Positions 26,976 through 36,597 of a DNA stretch of 64,000 nt are shown one piece after another; the stretch's first letter is position 1, and every line of letters begins with the position of its first letter. Position numbers and translations under genes: made by a program. Origin of the DNA: Thalassospiraceae bacterium LMO-SO8 (GTDB taxonomy: Bacteria; Pseudomonadota; Alphaproteobacteria; Rhodospirillales; Casp-alpha2). A model generated the notes under the pieces. The model worked only from the letters and a program-made list of their open reading frames with translations. It was not told the DNA's origin and made no database searches. The stretch lies in NCBI GenBank assembly GCA_031655335.1, contig CP134226.1:2498001-2562000 (forward strand), in the 5' to 3' direction.

Positions 26976-26993
26976 GCCCGCTTCGGGGGCTTT
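26976..26993 (+). terminator. Weak intrinsic terminator candidate after the orphan gene
   Basis: GCCC-GCTTCGG-GGGC type stem followed by TTTAA, 57 bases after the orphan stop codon. Short stem and short U-run, so termination would be partial. Confidence 0.3.
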
Positions 26994-27126
26994 AATCGTC
27001 CCATATCGGAACTTTTTTGACCCGGCCCCGGATGCCGGCGGCCCGTGGCGGCTGTGCGCGCCGGGCCGGGAAGCGGGGAAATCATGGTTTCATCTTCGTT
27101 AACGGCCGCGCTGTGGCCCGCCGAGG

Positions 27127-27191
27127 CCCATGGAATCCCAGGCCAATTCCATTGACGCCCATGATATCCCATGATATCCCAAACATGCCCA
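27127..27191 (-). promoter_or_regulatory. MraZ operator: six TGGG boxes, mostly at 10-bp period
   Basis: CCCA occurs at 27127, 27137, 27158, 27168, 27178 and 27188; the last four are spaced exactly 10 bp, and the first two are also 10 bp apart. On the - strand these are TGGGN repeats separated by 5 nt, the published form of MraZ binding sites. The motif CCCATGATAT is directly repeated. The array is 228 bases upstream of mraZ and overlaps a promoter candidate, so it fits MraZ autorepression of the dcw cluster. Confidence 0.75.
27152..27180 (+). promoter_or_regulatory. Candidate dcw cluster promoter within the MraZ boxes
   Basis: TTGACG (27152-27157), 17-bp spacer, TATCCC (27175-27180). The -35 is a 5/6 match, the -10 is weak (3/6). 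Its overlap with three of the TGGG boxes would let bound MraZ exclude RNA polymerase. Confidence 0.4.
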
Positions 27192-27285
27192 AAGTGCGTG
27201 AATGGCGCAGTGTTTTCGGACGCCGGGCCGCACCTTGTCCTTACGGGCGGGGCGGTTATCGGGGGCCGGGGGCGGCGCCACTGAG

Positions 27286-27330
27286 GAATTCCGGGAGGGA
27301 ATCACGGAATTCTTTTCGGTCGGAGGACCG
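27286..27330 (+). other. Two tandem hairpins in the mraZ leader
   Basis: Hairpin 1: GAATTCCG (27286-27293), 11-nt loop, CGGAATTC (27305-27312). Hairpin 2: CGGTC (27317-27321), loop GGAG, GACCG (27326-27330). They are separated by four T residues and sit 89-133 bases before the mraZ start. They may affect RNA stability or be a regulatory leader. Confidence 0.45.
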
Positions 27331-27418
27331 GCGGACGCGGGTGCGGGGACGACGTCCGGAGTTGGGCGCGATCATCCCCGCCGAGCGGGAATCGGGCGAA
27401 AGCCCTAAGGGGGTAGCG

Positions 27419-27919
27419 GTGGCGCTGCTGGTCGGACGGCACGTCAACAGGATCGACAAGAAGGGACGGGTCAGCGTACCCAAGCCCTTCCGCGCGGCCC
27501 TGTCGCGCGGCCAGTCTGATGCCGACGCCTTTTCCGGCCTCTATGCCTTTCCGTCCTTCAAGTATCCGGCGCTCGAAGCCTGCGACGAGGCTTTCATGAT
27601 GCGCCTCGCCGAAGGGCTCGAGAATCTCGATGTGTTCTCCGACGACCAGGACGATCTGGCCGCCGTGATCCTGGAAAACGCCCGCGAGCTGCCGATGGAC
27701 CCGGAAGGCCGCATCGTCCTGACCGACGATCTCCGCGATTACGCCAACATCAAGAACGAGGTCCTGTTCGTCGGCCGCGGCACCCGCATGATGATGTGGG
27801 AGCCGGTCGCCTACGAAGCCCAGCGCGGCGGCGCCTTCGAGCGCGCCAAATCGCGCGGCATGACATTGAAATTACCGAAACGGCCAGGCGCATCGGCCGG
27901 GGAGGACGGCGATGGCTGA
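27419..27919 (+). CDS. mraZ: Transcriptional regulator MraZ
   Basis: 166 residues with two AbrB-like swapped-hairpin SpoVT/MraZ motifs: [20 protein letters not shown] near the start and [19 protein letters not shown] near 100. It forms dodecameric rings and binds TGGGN repeats. The GTG at 27419 was chosen because AAGGGGG lies 6 bases upstream and because it gives the family N-terminus ([13 protein letters not shown]); the frame stays open upstream without similarity. First gene of the dcw cluster; overlaps rsmH by 8 bases, so the two are translationally coupled. Confidence 0.92.
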   Translation: MALLVGRHVNRIDKKGRVSVPKPFRAALSRGQSDADAFSGLYAFPSFKYPALEACDEAFMMRLAEGLENLDVFSDDQDDLAAVILENARELPMDPEGRIVLTDDLRDYANIKNEVLFVGRGTRMMMWEPVAYEAQRGGAFERAKSRGMTLKLPKRPGASAGEDGDG

Positions 27920-28886
27920 TAAATCCCGTCACTCCCCGGTCATGCTTGCCGAAGTTCTCCGCGCCCTGGAGCCCCGGGACGGCGGCGTCTATGTCGACGC
28001 CACCTTCGGCGCCGGGGGATATTCCCGCGGTTTGCTGGAGGCCGCCGACTGCACGGTCTGGGGCATCGACCGCGACCCCCTGGCGCAAACCATCGGCGCC
28101 GAACTGGGCCAGGAATTTCCGGGCCGCCTGACGGTGCTGGCCGGGCGCTTCGGCGACATGAAGGAACTGCTGTCCTCCGTCGGGGTGGGGCGGATCGACG
28201 GCGTGGCGCTCGACCTCGGCGTGTCCTCCATGCAGTTGGACGACCCGGCGCGGGGGTTTTCCTTCCGCGCCGACGGGCCCTTGGACATGCGCATGGATTC
28301 CGACAGCCGCCTGGGCCACGACATGGCGACCGCCGCCGACGTGGTCAATTCCATGGCCGAACAGGAACTGGCCGACCTTATCTATAAGTACGGCGAGGAA
28401 CGGGCGTCGCGCCGCGTTGCGCGCGCCATCGTCGAACTGCGGGAAAAGGCGCCGATCACCCGCACCGAGGAACTGGCCGACCTGATCCGCGGCGTCGTCA
28501 AGAAATCCAAGGACGGCATCGATCCCGCGACCCGCACGTTCCAGGCGCTGCGCATCTTCGTCAACGACGAACTGGGCGAACTGGCCCGCGGCCTTGCCGG
28601 GGCCGAGGCGATACTGGCGCCGGGCGGCCGGTTGGCCGTCGTGTCCTTCCATTCGCTGGAGGACCGGGTGGTAAAGGAATTCCTGCGCGAACGCTCCGGC
28701 GCCGGGCCGCGCCCGTCACGCCATCTGCCGGACCTGCCCGTCAGCACCCACAAGCCGACCTTCACCCTGATCACCCGCGGCACGGTCAAGCCGGGCGCGG
28801 CCGAGACCCGGTCCAACCCGCGCGCCCGTTCGGCCCGCCTGCGCTGGGCCGTGCGCACGGACGCCCCCGCCCGGGCGGCGGCATGA
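27912..28886 (+). CDS. rsmH: 16S rRNA m4C1402 N4-methyltransferase
   Basis: SAM-dependent methyltransferase acting on C1402 in the ribosomal decoding centre. 324 residues. N-terminal [16 protein letters not shown] motif [17 protein letters not shown] near 27-43, GIDRDPLA, and [20 protein letters not shown] are all family signatures; the C-terminal [13 protein letters not shown] is the catalytic block. Second gene of the dcw cluster; formerly mraW. Confidence 0.97.
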   Translation: MADKSRHSPVMLAEVLRALEPRDGGVYVDATFGAGGYSRGLLEAADCTVWGIDRDPLAQTIGAELGQEFPGRLTVLAGRFGDMKELLSSVGVGRIDGVALDLGVSSMQLDDPARGFSFRADGPLDMRMDSDSRLGHDMATAADVVNSMAEQELADLIYKYGEERASRRVARAIVELREKAPITRTEELADLIRGVVKKSKDGIDPATRTFQALRIFVNDELGELARGLAGAEAILAPGGRLAVVSFHSLEDRVVKEFLRERSGAGPRPSRHLPDLPVSTHKPTFTLITRGTVKPGAAETRSNPRARSARLRWAVRTDAPARAAA

Positions 28887-28902
28887 TGAGGAGGGATCGC
28901 AC

Positions 28903-29337
28903 ATGAGCAAGCGCACGACCTTCCTCGCCCTTGTTCTCGCCGCCGTCATGTCGCTCGGCCTGTTCATGGTCAGCTACCAGGTCCAGGACCTGGAGGATCA
29001 GCTTGACGCCCTCAACCGCGGCATCGCCCGCGACAACCGCGCCGTCCACGTGCTGCAGGCGGAATGGGCGCATCTCAACGACCCGCAACGTCTGCGGATG
29101 TTGTCTGAACGCTATCTGGGGCTGGAACCCATCGCGACCAAACAGCTTGGCACGGTCGAGGACATTCCCTGGCGGCCCACCGTCGAGGTCGCCGACCGCA
29201 CGGTTGAACCAAGGGCCGAAGCGGCCCCCGCGCCCGCCGTCACATCTTCCCGCGACAAGGCGGTCGAGGATGCCCTGCCGGCGATCCGCCGGGCCCTCGG
29301 CCTCGCCCCCCTGCCGGTGAAGGAGGGCGGACGATGA
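28903..29337 (+). CDS. ftsL: Cell division protein FtsL
   Basis: 144 residues, a bitopic membrane protein: short cytoplasmic N-tail, TM helix about 5-24 (TTFLALVLAAVMSLGLFMVS), then a periplasmic leucine-zipper-like coiled coil (QVQDLEDQLDALNRGIARDN, about 26-45) and LNDPQRLRMLSERYLGL, typical of FtsL. It forms the FtsQLB activating complex with FtsQ and FtsB. The C-terminal alanine/proline-rich extension is longer than in E. coli (121 aa). SD GAGGAGGGA. Overlaps ftsI by 4 bases. Confidence 0.88.
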   Translation: MSKRTTFLALVLAAVMSLGLFMVSYQVQDLEDQLDALNRGIARDNRAVHVLQAEWAHLNDPQRLRMLSERYLGLEPIATKQLGTVEDIPWRPTVEVADRTVEPRAEAAPAPAVTSSRDKAVEDALPAIRRALGLAPLPVKEGGR

Positions 29338-31127
29338 TCGCGTCCCTCATGCAGGGTGATTTGTTCGATTTCGCGCGTTACCGGGGCGGCCCCACGGGCC
29401 GCACGGCCGAAGCCCTGGAAACCGGGCGCTCGCGCCTTATCGTCACCGGGCTGGTCATCACCATGGCCTTCATGGCGTTGGGCTGGCGGGTGGTCGACCT
29501 GACCCTGTTCGCCGACCGGGCCGAGCCGCGCCTGGCGCGCAGCGTCAATCCCCTGGCTCCGGTTCAGGAACGGGCGGACATCGTTGACCGCAACGGCATC
29601 GTCGTCGCGACCTCGCTGCCGGCCGTCTCTCTTTACGTCGATCCCAAGCATGTGATGGATGTGCAGGAAACCGCCGACAAGCTGATCCGCGTGCTGCCGG
29701 ACCTGGACCGCGAGAAGCTGGAAAAGCGCCTCGCCTCGCGCGGGCGGTTCGTCTACCTGAAACGCAACCTGACGCCGGAACAGCATTACGCGGTCAACCG
29801 CCTGGGCCTGCCGGGCATTCAGTTCGAGCGCGGCGAGCGCCGGGTCTACCCCCAGGGTCGCCTGCTGGCCCATGTGCTGGGCGTCACCGACATCGACGGC
29901 CGCGGCACGGCCGGGATCGAACGCCATTTCGAAAGCAAACTGACGGGTGGGGGAGCTCCCCTGCAACTGTCCATCGATCTACGTATCCAGGCCATCGCCC
30001 ATGAGGTGCTGACCAACACGGTGCAGGAATATTCCGCCCTTGGCGGCACGGCCATCGTGATGGACGCCAATACGTCCGAACTGGTGGCCATGGTCTCCCT
30101 GCCCGATTTCGACCCCAACCGCCCGGTGGAAATGCTGGGCGAGGCCGGTTTCAACCGCGCCACCAAGGGCGTCTATGAAATGGGTTCGACCTTCAAGCTG
30201 TTGACCGCCGCCATGGCGCTGGATTCCGGCGTGGTCGCCATTTCCGGCGGCTATGACGCATCCAAGCCGATGCGCGTGGCGCGCTTCGCGATCACCGATT
30301 ACCACGCCAAGAACCGCTGGCTCAGCGTGCCGGAGATCCTGATTTTTTCATCGAATATCGGGGCAGCCAAAATGGCCCTCGATGTGGGCACCAAAGCCCA
30401 ACAGACCTACCTCGGGCGGCTCGGCCTCCTGCGTCCGTCCCCCGTTGAGTTGCCTGAGGTAGGTCACCCTCTTGTCCCGTCGCCGTGGCGCGAAATCAGC
30501 ACCGTGACGGTTTCTTACGGCCACGGCATTTCGGTTTCGCCGGTGCAGCTCGCCAATGCCATCGCGACCACGGTCAACGGCGGCATCCGCCGGCCGACCA
30601 CGTTGATTAAGCAGCAGGCGCCGGAAGGCATTCCGGGGGCGCGCGTGTTCTCGCCGGACACCTCGGCCAAGATGCGCGGCCTGATGCGCCTGGTCGTCAG
30701 CCGCGGCACCGGCAAGAACGCGGAGAAGGAAGCCGACGGCTACCTGATCGGCGGTAAGACCGGCACGGCGGAAAAGATCAAGGCCGGCGGCTATTCCGAC
30801 AAGGCCAACATCGCGTCCTTCGTCGGCGCGTTCCCGATCCACGCGCCGCGCTATGTGGTCTGCGTCGTCGTGGACGAGCCCAAGGGCACCAAGGAATCCT
30901 TCGGTTACGCCACGGGCGGCTGGGTCGCGGCACCGGCGGTCGGCCGCATCGTGCAGCGCACGGCCGGGATCATGGGCATTTCGCCTGAATACGGCATGCC
31001 GCATCTGGCGGCGGTCCGCGACCTTCCGGGCGAAGCGGAAGGGGCCGCGCCCGCGCTGAAGCCGGCGGCTCTTCGCGAACTCGAAAGCATTTCCCGTCAA
31101 CCGGAGCAGGTGCGTGCGGCTGAGTGA
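29334..31127 (+). CDS. ftsI: Septal peptidoglycan transpeptidase FtsI/PBP3
   Basis: 597 residues. Single TM helix about 34-52 (RLIVTGLVITMAFMALGWRV), PBP dimer domain about 75-200, then the transpeptidase domain with SxxK at Ser285-Thr-Phe-Lys288, SxN at Ser339-Ser-Asn341 and KTG at 475-477. It cross-links septal peptidoglycan and works with FtsW. Cytoplasmic membrane, divisome. Starts inside the end of ftsL (ATGA overlap); its 3' end overlaps the GTG of murE by 14 bases. Confidence 0.97.
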   Translation: MIASLMQGDLFDFARYRGGPTGRTAEALETGRSRLIVTGLVITMAFMALGWRVVDLTLFADRAEPRLARSVNPLAPVQERADIVDRNGIVVATSLPAVSLYVDPKHVMDVQETADKLIRVLPDLDREKLEKRLASRGRFVYLKRNLTPEQHYAVNRLGLPGIQFERGERRVYPQGRLLAHVLGVTDIDGRGTAGIERHFESKLTGGGAPLQLSIDLRIQAIAHEVLTNTVQEYSALGGTAIVMDANTSELVAMVSLPDFDPNRPVEMLGEAGFNRATKGVYEMGSTFKLLTAAMALDSGVVAISGGYDASKPMRVARFAITDYHAKNRWLSVPEILIFSSNIGAAKMALDVGTKAQQTYLGRLGLLRPSPVELPEVGHPLVPSPWREISTVTVSYGHGISVSPVQLANAIATTVNGGIRRPTTLIKQQAPEGIPGARVFSPDTSAKMRGLMRLVVSRGTGKNAEKEADGYLIGGKTGTAEKIKAGGYSDKANIASFVGAFPIHAPRYVVCVVVDEPKGTKESFGYATGGWVAAPAVGRIVQRTAGIMGISPEYGMPHLAAVRDLPGEAEGAAPALKPAALRELESISRQPEQVRAAE

Positions 31128-32577
31128 CATGTGGATGGACGAGATGAACAGCGGCCAGACGGCCGGGGCGAGGGCTCCGGAGATCACGGGCGTGACCTGT
31201 GACTCGCGCCGCGTCGCGCCCGGTTTCCTGTTCGCCGCCATTCCCGGCACCGCCAACGACGGCCGCGACTACATCCCCGATGCCCTGGCGCGCGGGGCGG
31301 CGGCGATCCTGGCGCCGCCCGGCACCCGGTTGCCCGACGGATACGAGACCACGCCGCTCCTTGATACGGACAACCCACGCCGCCGCTATGCCCTGCTGGC
31401 GGCGCGGTTCTATCCGCATCAGCCGGAAACCGTCGCCGCCGTCACCGGCACCAACGGCAAGACCTCGGTTGCCAGCTTCCTGCGTCAGATCTGGAAACAG
31501 GCGGGCCTTAAGGCCGCCAGCGCCGGGACCCTGGGCATTCAGTCGGACGTGTTCTCGCGCGACGAAGGGCTGACCACGCCCGATCCGGCGGACCTGCACG
31601 CGGACCTGTCGCATCTGGCGGATCTGGGTGTCGATCATCTGGCGCTTGAGGCGTCGAGCCATGGTCTCGACCAATGCCGGCTCGACGGTGTGCGCATCGC
31701 CGCCGGCGCCTTCACCAATCTGACCCGCGACCACCTGGATTATCACGGCAGCACCGATACCTATTTCAAGGCCAAGCGCCGCCTGTTCGATACCCTGGTC
31801 GTGGATGGCGGGGCCGCTGTCATCAACGCCGACGATGCCCATGGCGCCGACGTGATCGCCGCCGCCCAGGCCCGCCATCTGCGGGTTCGCACCTACGGCG
31901 AACGCGGTGTCGACTACAAGCTTCTGTCATCCCGGCCCGAAGCCCGCGGCCAGCACCTCGGCTTGATGGCCGAGGGTGTTGAGCGCGATTTGTTTCTGCC
32001 CCTGGCCGGACGCTTCCAAGCCATGAACGCGCTCTGCGCCCTGGGCCTGGCCCGGGTCACGGGGGTTGCGGCGGAAACCGCCCTGGCGGCGTTGGAAAGC
32101 CTGTCGGGCGCCCCCGGGCGCATGGAATGGATCGGCGAAAAGCCCACGGGCGGCGCCGTCTATGTGGATTACGCTCATACGCCGGATGCCTTGGAAAACG
32201 TGCTGACGGCGCTACGTCCCCATGCGGCGGGTGCGCTCGCCGTGGTGTTCGGCTGCGGCGGCGACCGGGACCGTGGCAAGCGCCCGGAAATGGGCCGCAT
32301 CGCCGGCGATCTGGCCGACCGGGTCATCGTCACCGACGACAATCCGCGCAGCGAGGACCCCGATCAAATCCGTGCCGAAATCCTGGCAGCCGCCCCCGGC
32401 GCCTCGGAAATCGCCGACCGGGGCGAGGCGATCGCGACCGCCGTCGCCGACCTGTCGGCGGGCGAGATTCTGGTCATCGCCGGCAAGGGCCATGAGCGGG
32501 GCCAGATCGTCGGCTCCCGCATCCTGCCTTTCGACGACCGCGAGGCGGCCCGCGCCGCCCTGGCGGAGGAGGGGTAA
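31114..32577 (+). CDS. murE: UDP-MurNAc-tripeptide synthetase (meso-DAP adding)
   Basis: 487 residues. Adds meso-diaminopimelate to UDP-MurNAc-L-Ala-D-Glu. Mur ligase P-loop VTGTNGKTSV at about 110-119, carbamoyl-lysine region YFKAKRRLFDTL, and DNPR in VTDDNPRSEDP, the tetrapeptide that selects meso-DAP over L-lysine. GTG at 31114 was chosen because MRLSDM matches the family start and GGAG lies 8 bases upstream; the ATG at 31129 is the alternative. Overlaps ftsI by 14 bases. Confidence 0.96.
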   Translation: MRLSDMWMDEMNSGQTAGARAPEITGVTCDSRRVAPGFLFAAIPGTANDGRDYIPDALARGAAAILAPPGTRLPDGYETTPLLDTDNPRRRYALLAARFYPHQPETVAAVTGTNGKTSVASFLRQIWKQAGLKAASAGTLGIQSDVFSRDEGLTTPDPADLHADLSHLADLGVDHLALEASSHGLDQCRLDGVRIAAGAFTNLTRDHLDYHGSTDTYFKAKRRLFDTLVVDGGAAVINADDAHGADVIAAAQARHLRVRTYGERGVDYKLLSSRPEARGQHLGLMAEGVERDLFLPLAGRFQAMNALCALGLARVTGVAAETALAALESLSGAPGRMEWIGEKPTGGAVYVDYAHTPDALENVLTALRPHAAGALAVVFGCGGDRDRGKRPEMGRIAGDLADRVIVTDDNPRSEDPDQIRAEILAAAPGASEIADRGEAIATAVADLSAGEILVIAGKGHERGQIVGSRILPFDDREAARAALAEEG

Positions 32578-32581
32578 GGCC

Positions 32582-34051
32582 ATGGGCATGACCAAAGCGC
32601 CCTACGTGCTGTGGAACGCCGGTGCCGCCGCCGCCGCGACGGAAGGCGATGCCGTCGGTGACTGGCAAGCCACGGGCGTGTCCATCGATACCCGCAGCCT
32701 CATGCCCGGCGACCTGTTCGTCGCCATCAAGGGGGTTGCGTCCGACGGCCACGACCATGCCCGGGCGGCCCTGGAAAAGGGTGCCGCCGGCGTCGTCGTG
32801 CGGCGCGGGTTCACGGACATTCCCACCGACGCCCCTGGCGTGCGGGTCGACGATACCACGCAGGCCCTGGAAGGCCTGGGCCGCGCCGCCCGCGACCGTT
32901 CCCGGGCCAAGATCTGCGCCGTCACCGGCAGTGTCGGCAAGACCGGCAGCAAGGATGCCCTGGCCATGATCCTGGCGCGCAAGGGCGAGGTTCATGCGTC
33001 GAAGGGCAACCTGAACAACCATTGGGGTTTGCCCCTCAGCCTGGCCCGCCTGCCGATCGAAGCGACCTCCGCCGTGTTCGAAATGGGCATGAACCATCCG
33101 GGCGAAATCCGCCCGCTGTCGCAGATGGCGCGCCCCCATGTCGCGCTGATCACCACGGTCGAACTGGTCCACAGCGAATACTTCCGGTCGGTGGAGGAAA
33201 TCGCCGACGCCAAGGCGGAAATCTTCGACGGCCTGATCGCCGGCGGCACGGCCGTGCTCAACCGCGACAATCCCATGTTCGACCGCCTGTCCGCCGCTGC
33301 CCGCAACGCCGGCGCGGGGCAGGTCATATCCTTCGGCCTGCACGAGGCGGCCGACGTGCGGGCCACGGAAACACGCCCCGACGCGCTGGGCACGGGCGTG
33401 CTGGCGGATGTCGCCGGGACGGCGTTGCGCTACCGCGTCGGCGTGCCGGGCCGCCACTGGGTTCTCAACACGTTGGGTGTCCTTGCCGCCGCCAAGGCCA
33501 TGGGGGCGGACCCGGTCGTGGCCGCCGCCATGCTGGCGCGTCTGGCGCCGCCCAAGGGCCGGGGCAACCGTCTGGCCATTCCGTTTGCAGGAGGGGAATT
33601 GACCCTGATCGACGAAAGCTACAACGCCAGCCCCGTCGCCGTGACCGCGGCCATCGAGGTTCTGGGCATGAGCGAGCCGGCCAAGGACGGACGGCGTATC
33701 GCCGTTCTGGGCGACATGTTGGAACTGGGCGACACGTCCGACGACATGCATCGCGCGCTGGCGGCCCCGCTGGCCCAGCGCCGCATCGACGCCGTGTTCA
33801 CCGCCGGCCCGGGGATGGGCTGTCTGTTCGACGAACTGCCTCGCGAGATGCGCGGCGGCCATGCGGAGACGTCCGACAAACTGGCGCCCCTGGTCGCCTC
33901 CGCCGTGCGGCCCGGTGACGTCATTCTGGTCAAGGGGTCGTTCGGATCGCGCATGGGCGCGGTGGTCGATGCCCTGACGGCATTGGCTGATAAGCATTCG
34001 GACCATGAACACGGCAACGGCGGTCGCGGCCGCGCCGTCAACGGGGAATAG
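32582..34051 (+). CDS. murF: UDP-MurNAc-pentapeptide synthetase (D-Ala-D-Ala adding)
   Basis: 489 residues. Adds D-Ala-D-Ala to the UDP-MurNAc tripeptide. N-terminal Mur domain with [18 protein letters not shown] near 34-51, P-loop [16 protein letters not shown] near 116-131, [10 protein letters not shown] and the C-terminal [10 protein letters not shown] and LGDMLELG signatures. Start ATG at 32582, 4 bases after the murE stop, with GGAGGAGGGG upstream; a second ATG two codons later is possible. Confidence 0.96.
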   Translation: MGMTKAPYVLWNAGAAAAATEGDAVGDWQATGVSIDTRSLMPGDLFVAIKGVASDGHDHARAALEKGAAGVVVRRGFTDIPTDAPGVRVDDTTQALEGLGRAARDRSRAKICAVTGSVGKTGSKDALAMILARKGEVHASKGNLNNHWGLPLSLARLPIEATSAVFEMGMNHPGEIRPLSQMARPHVALITTVELVHSEYFRSVEEIADAKAEIFDGLIAGGTAVLNRDNPMFDRLSAAARNAGAGQVISFGLHEAADVRATETRPDALGTGVLADVAGTALRYRVGVPGRHWVLNTLGVLAAAKAMGADPVVAAAMLARLAPPKGRGNRLAIPFAGGELTLIDESYNASPVAVTAAIEVLGMSEPAKDGRRIAVLGDMLELGDTSDDMHRALAAPLAQRRIDAVFTAGPGMGCLFDELPREMRGGHAETSDKLAPLVASAVRPGDVILVKGSFGSRMGAVVDALTALADKHSDHEHGNGGRGRAVNGE

Positions 34052-34061
34052 GGGACGGACA

Positions 34062-35150
34062 ATGCTGTATGAAATCCTGTTCCCCATGGCCGGTGAGTTC
34101 GCGGTCCTTAACGTGTTCCGCTACCTGACCTTCCGCACGGGCGGCGCCGTCATCACCGCCTTGATCATCAGCTTCATGGTCGGCCCCGTGCTGATCGAGG
34201 TTTTGAAGGCGAAGCAGAGGGGCGGTCAGCCGATCCGCGACGACGGCCCGGAAAGCCACCTGATCACCAAGCAGGGCACGCCGACCATGGGCGGGCTTTT
34301 GATCCTGGTTGCCTCCGTCGTGGCGACCCTGTTGTGGATGGACCTGGAAAGCGGCTTCGTGTGGACGGCGCTTGGCGTGACCATCGGTTACGGTGTGATC
34401 GGCTTCCTCGACGACTACCTGAAGGTGAGCAAGCGCAATTCCAAGGGCCTGCCTGGCAAGCTGAAGCTGATCCTGCAAATTTCGATCGCGGGGGTCGCCG
34501 CGTTCTGGGTTTCGGCACACCTGCCGGATCCCCTGGCAACGACCCTGGCCTTGCCGTTCTTCAAGAACGTTCTGATCGACCTGGGCTGGATGTTCATCGT
34601 GTTCGCCTGCTTCGTGATGGTCGGCGCGAGCAATTCCGTGAACCTCACGGACGGGCTGGACGGGCTTGCCATCGTGCCGGTGATGATCGCCGCCGGGGTG
34701 TTCGCGCTGATCGCCTATCTGGTCGGCAACACCGTGTTCGCCAACTATCTGCAACTTCATTACGTGCCCGGGTCGGGCGAGCTGGCCGTGTTCATGGGCT
34801 CGCTGGTGGGGGCCGCTCTCGGGTTCCTTTGGTATAACGCGCCGCCGGCCAAGGTCTTCATGGGCGATACGGGGTCTTTGGCGTTGGGCGGGGCGCTTGG
34901 CGCCGTCGCCGTCATCACCAAGCATGAACTGGTGCTGGCCATCGTCGGCGGCCTGTTTGTGCTGGAAACCGTGTCGGTCATCGTGCAGGTGATTTCGTTC
35001 AAGTTGACCGGCCGCCGCGTGTTCCGCATGGCGCCCCTGCATCATCATTTCGAACAGAAGGGATGGGCCGAGGCCACCATCGTCATCCGATTCTGGATCA
35101 TCGCGACCATCCTGGCCCTTGCGGGCCTCGCCACCCTGAAGCTGCGGTGA
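34062..35150 (+). CDS. mraY: Phospho-MurNAc-pentapeptide transferase MraY
   Basis: 362 residues, about ten TM helices. Moves phospho-MurNAc-pentapeptide onto undecaprenyl phosphate to make lipid I at the inner membrane. Diagnostic: [31 protein letters not shown] with the catalytic aspartates, and [17 protein letters not shown] near the C-terminus. ATG at 34062 (MLYEILFPM) follows murF by 10 bases with GGGGACGG before it; an upstream in-frame start inside murF lacks similarity. Confidence 0.97.
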   Translation: MLYEILFPMAGEFAVLNVFRYLTFRTGGAVITALIISFMVGPVLIEVLKAKQRGGQPIRDDGPESHLITKQGTPTMGGLLILVASVVATLLWMDLESGFVWTALGVTIGYGVIGFLDDYLKVSKRNSKGLPGKLKLILQISIAGVAAFWVSAHLPDPLATTLALPFFKNVLIDLGWMFIVFACFVMVGASNSVNLTDGLDGLAIVPVMIAAGVFALIAYLVGNTVFANYLQLHYVPGSGELAVFMGSLVGAALGFLWYNAPPAKVFMGDTGSLALGGALGAVAVITKHELVLAIVGGLFVLETVSVIVQVISFKLTGRRVFRMAPLHHHFEQKGWAEATIVIRFWIIATILALAGLATLKLR

Positions 35151-35157
35151 GGGGGCG

Positions 35158-36597
35158 ATGATCGATCTTTTCTACTTCTACAAAATGCCGGTCGCGGTCC
35201 TCGGCCTTGGCCGTTCGGGCCTGGCGACCTGCAAGGCGCTGATCGACAGCGAGGCCGAGGTCTGGGCCTGGGACGACAACGAGGACAGCCGGCAGCGCGC
35301 CCGCGAAATGGATATCCCCCTGGTCGATCTCTACACCTGCAACTGGCGGGAACTGACGACCCTGGTGCTCAGCCCCGGCATTCCGTTCCATTATCCCGAA
35401 CCGCATCCCGTGGTGAACCTGGCCAAGGCCGCCGGCTGCGAGGTCGTCAGCGACATCGAGCTTCTGGCCCGTGCCCAGCGCGACGCCGCCTACATCGGCA
35501 TCACCGGCACCAACGGCAAGTCAACCACCACGTCATTGATCGGCCACATCATGCAGTTGGCTGGGCGCGAAACCGACATCGGCGGCAACCTGGGCCCACC
35601 CGCTCTGTCGCTAGAGCCCTTGGGCGAGGGCGGAAACTACATTCTCGAGATGTCGTCCTATCAGCTCGACCTGACGCTCTCCATCACCTGGGACATCGCG
35701 GTGCTGCTGAACATCAGCCCCGATCACCTGGACCGGCACGGTGACATGGACGGCTACGTCGCGGCCAAGCGCCAGATATTCCACCGTCAGACCGACCCCA
35801 AGTCGGCGATCATCGGCGTCGACGATGCATACTGCGAAGCGATCTACGAGGACCTGGCCGACGCCGGTGAACAGATCGTGGTGCCGATCTCGGGCGAGCG
35901 GCGCATCCATGGCGGCGTCTACGTGGTCAACGGCGTTTTGGTCGACGACATGGACGGCCAGGAAGTTCCGGTCACCGATCTCAAGGACATTCCCGCCCTG
36001 CAAGGCCCGCACAACTGGCAGAACGCGGCGGCGGCCTATGCCGCCTGCCGGCGTGCCGGGGTCGAGGGTCGGGTCATCATGGCCTGCCTGCAAAGCTTTC
36101 CCGGCCTGGTCCATCGCCAGGAGCCGGTCGAGGTCGTCGACGGCGTCGCCTTCGTCAACGATTCCAAGGCGACCAACGCCGCCGCCGCCGCCAAGGCGCT
36201 GGCCTGTTACGACACCATTTACTGGATCGCCGGCGGCCGTCCCAAGGAAGGCGGCATCACGGGCCTTGCCGACTATTTCCCGCGCATCCGCCATGCCTAT
36301 CTGGTCGGCGAGGCGGCGCTGGGCTTCGGCCAGGTGTTGGACGGCAAGGTGCCTTTCACCATTTCCGGCGAGGTCACGAAGGCGGTCGGTCAGGCCTTTG
36401 CTCAGGCCAAGAAGGACAAGGCGGAAAAGCCCGTGGTCCTGCTGTCGCCGGCCTGTGCGTCGTTCGACCAGTTCGCCAGCTTCGAGGACCGGGGCGATGC
36501 CTTCAAGGATGCGGTCGAGGCCCTGCCGGGCAAGCATCTCGACCCGACCGAGGCACCCGATGCCTTCAAGTCAGAGATCTCGGGGGAGGTTGCCTAG
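35158..36597 (+). CDS. murD: UDP-MurNAc-L-alanine:D-glutamate ligase
   Basis: 479 residues. Adds D-glutamate to UDP-MurNAc-L-Ala. N-terminal UDP-binding domain with VAVLGLGRSGLATCKAL near 12-28, P-loop YIGITGTNGKSTTTSLIG near 114-131, NISPDHLDRHGDMDGYVAAK with the carbamoyl lysine, and C-terminal NDSKATNAAAAAKAL and LLSPACASFDQF. It begins 7 bases after the mraY stop; its TAG is followed directly by the ftsW ATG. Confidence 0.97.
   Translation: MIDLFYFYKMPVAVLGLGRSGLATCKALIDSEAEVWAWDDNEDSRQRAREMDIPLVDLYTCNWRELTTLVLSPGIPFHYPEPHPVVNLAKAAGCEVVSDIELLARAQRDAAYIGITGTNGKSTTTSLIGHIMQLAGRETDIGGNLGPPALSLEPLGEGGNYILEMSSYQLDLTLSITWDIAVLLNISPDHLDRHGDMDGYVAAKRQIFHRQTDPKSAIIGVDDAYCEAIYEDLADAGEQIVVPISGERRIHGGVYVVNGVLVDDMDGQEVPVTDLKDIPALQGPHNWQNAAAAYAACRRAGVEGRVIMACLQSFPGLVHRQEPVEVVDGVAFVNDSKATNAAAAAKALACYDTIYWIAGGRPKEGGITGLADYFPRIRHAYLVGEAALGFGQVLDGKVPFTISGEVTKAVGQAFAQAKKDKAEKPVVLLSPACASFDQFASFEDRGDAFKDAVEALPGKHLDPTEAPDAFKSEISGEVA

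Larger units (their letters stand above)
26920..27418 (+). other. 499-base intergenic region upstream of mraZ
   Basis: No convincing gene. It contains a weak terminator-like hairpin (26976-26993), an AT-richer stretch to about 27100, the six CCCA/TGGG boxes (27127-27191) with an overlapping promoter candidate, and two tandem hairpins (27286-27330). An open frame continues upstream of mraZ through this region, but its composition is arginine/glycine-rich and it has no family similarity, so it is leader sequence. Confidence 0.7.

Noticed and set aside
27158-27191. CCCATGATAT repeats as a CRISPR-like or satellite array
   Set aside because: Units are 10 bp with no spacers; the phasing and position before mraZ explain them as an operator.
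27017-27418. Upstream open extension of mraZ
   Set aside because: Arginine/glycine-rich without similarity and it runs over the MraZ boxes and hairpins; the GTG at 27419 has the SD and the family N-terminus.
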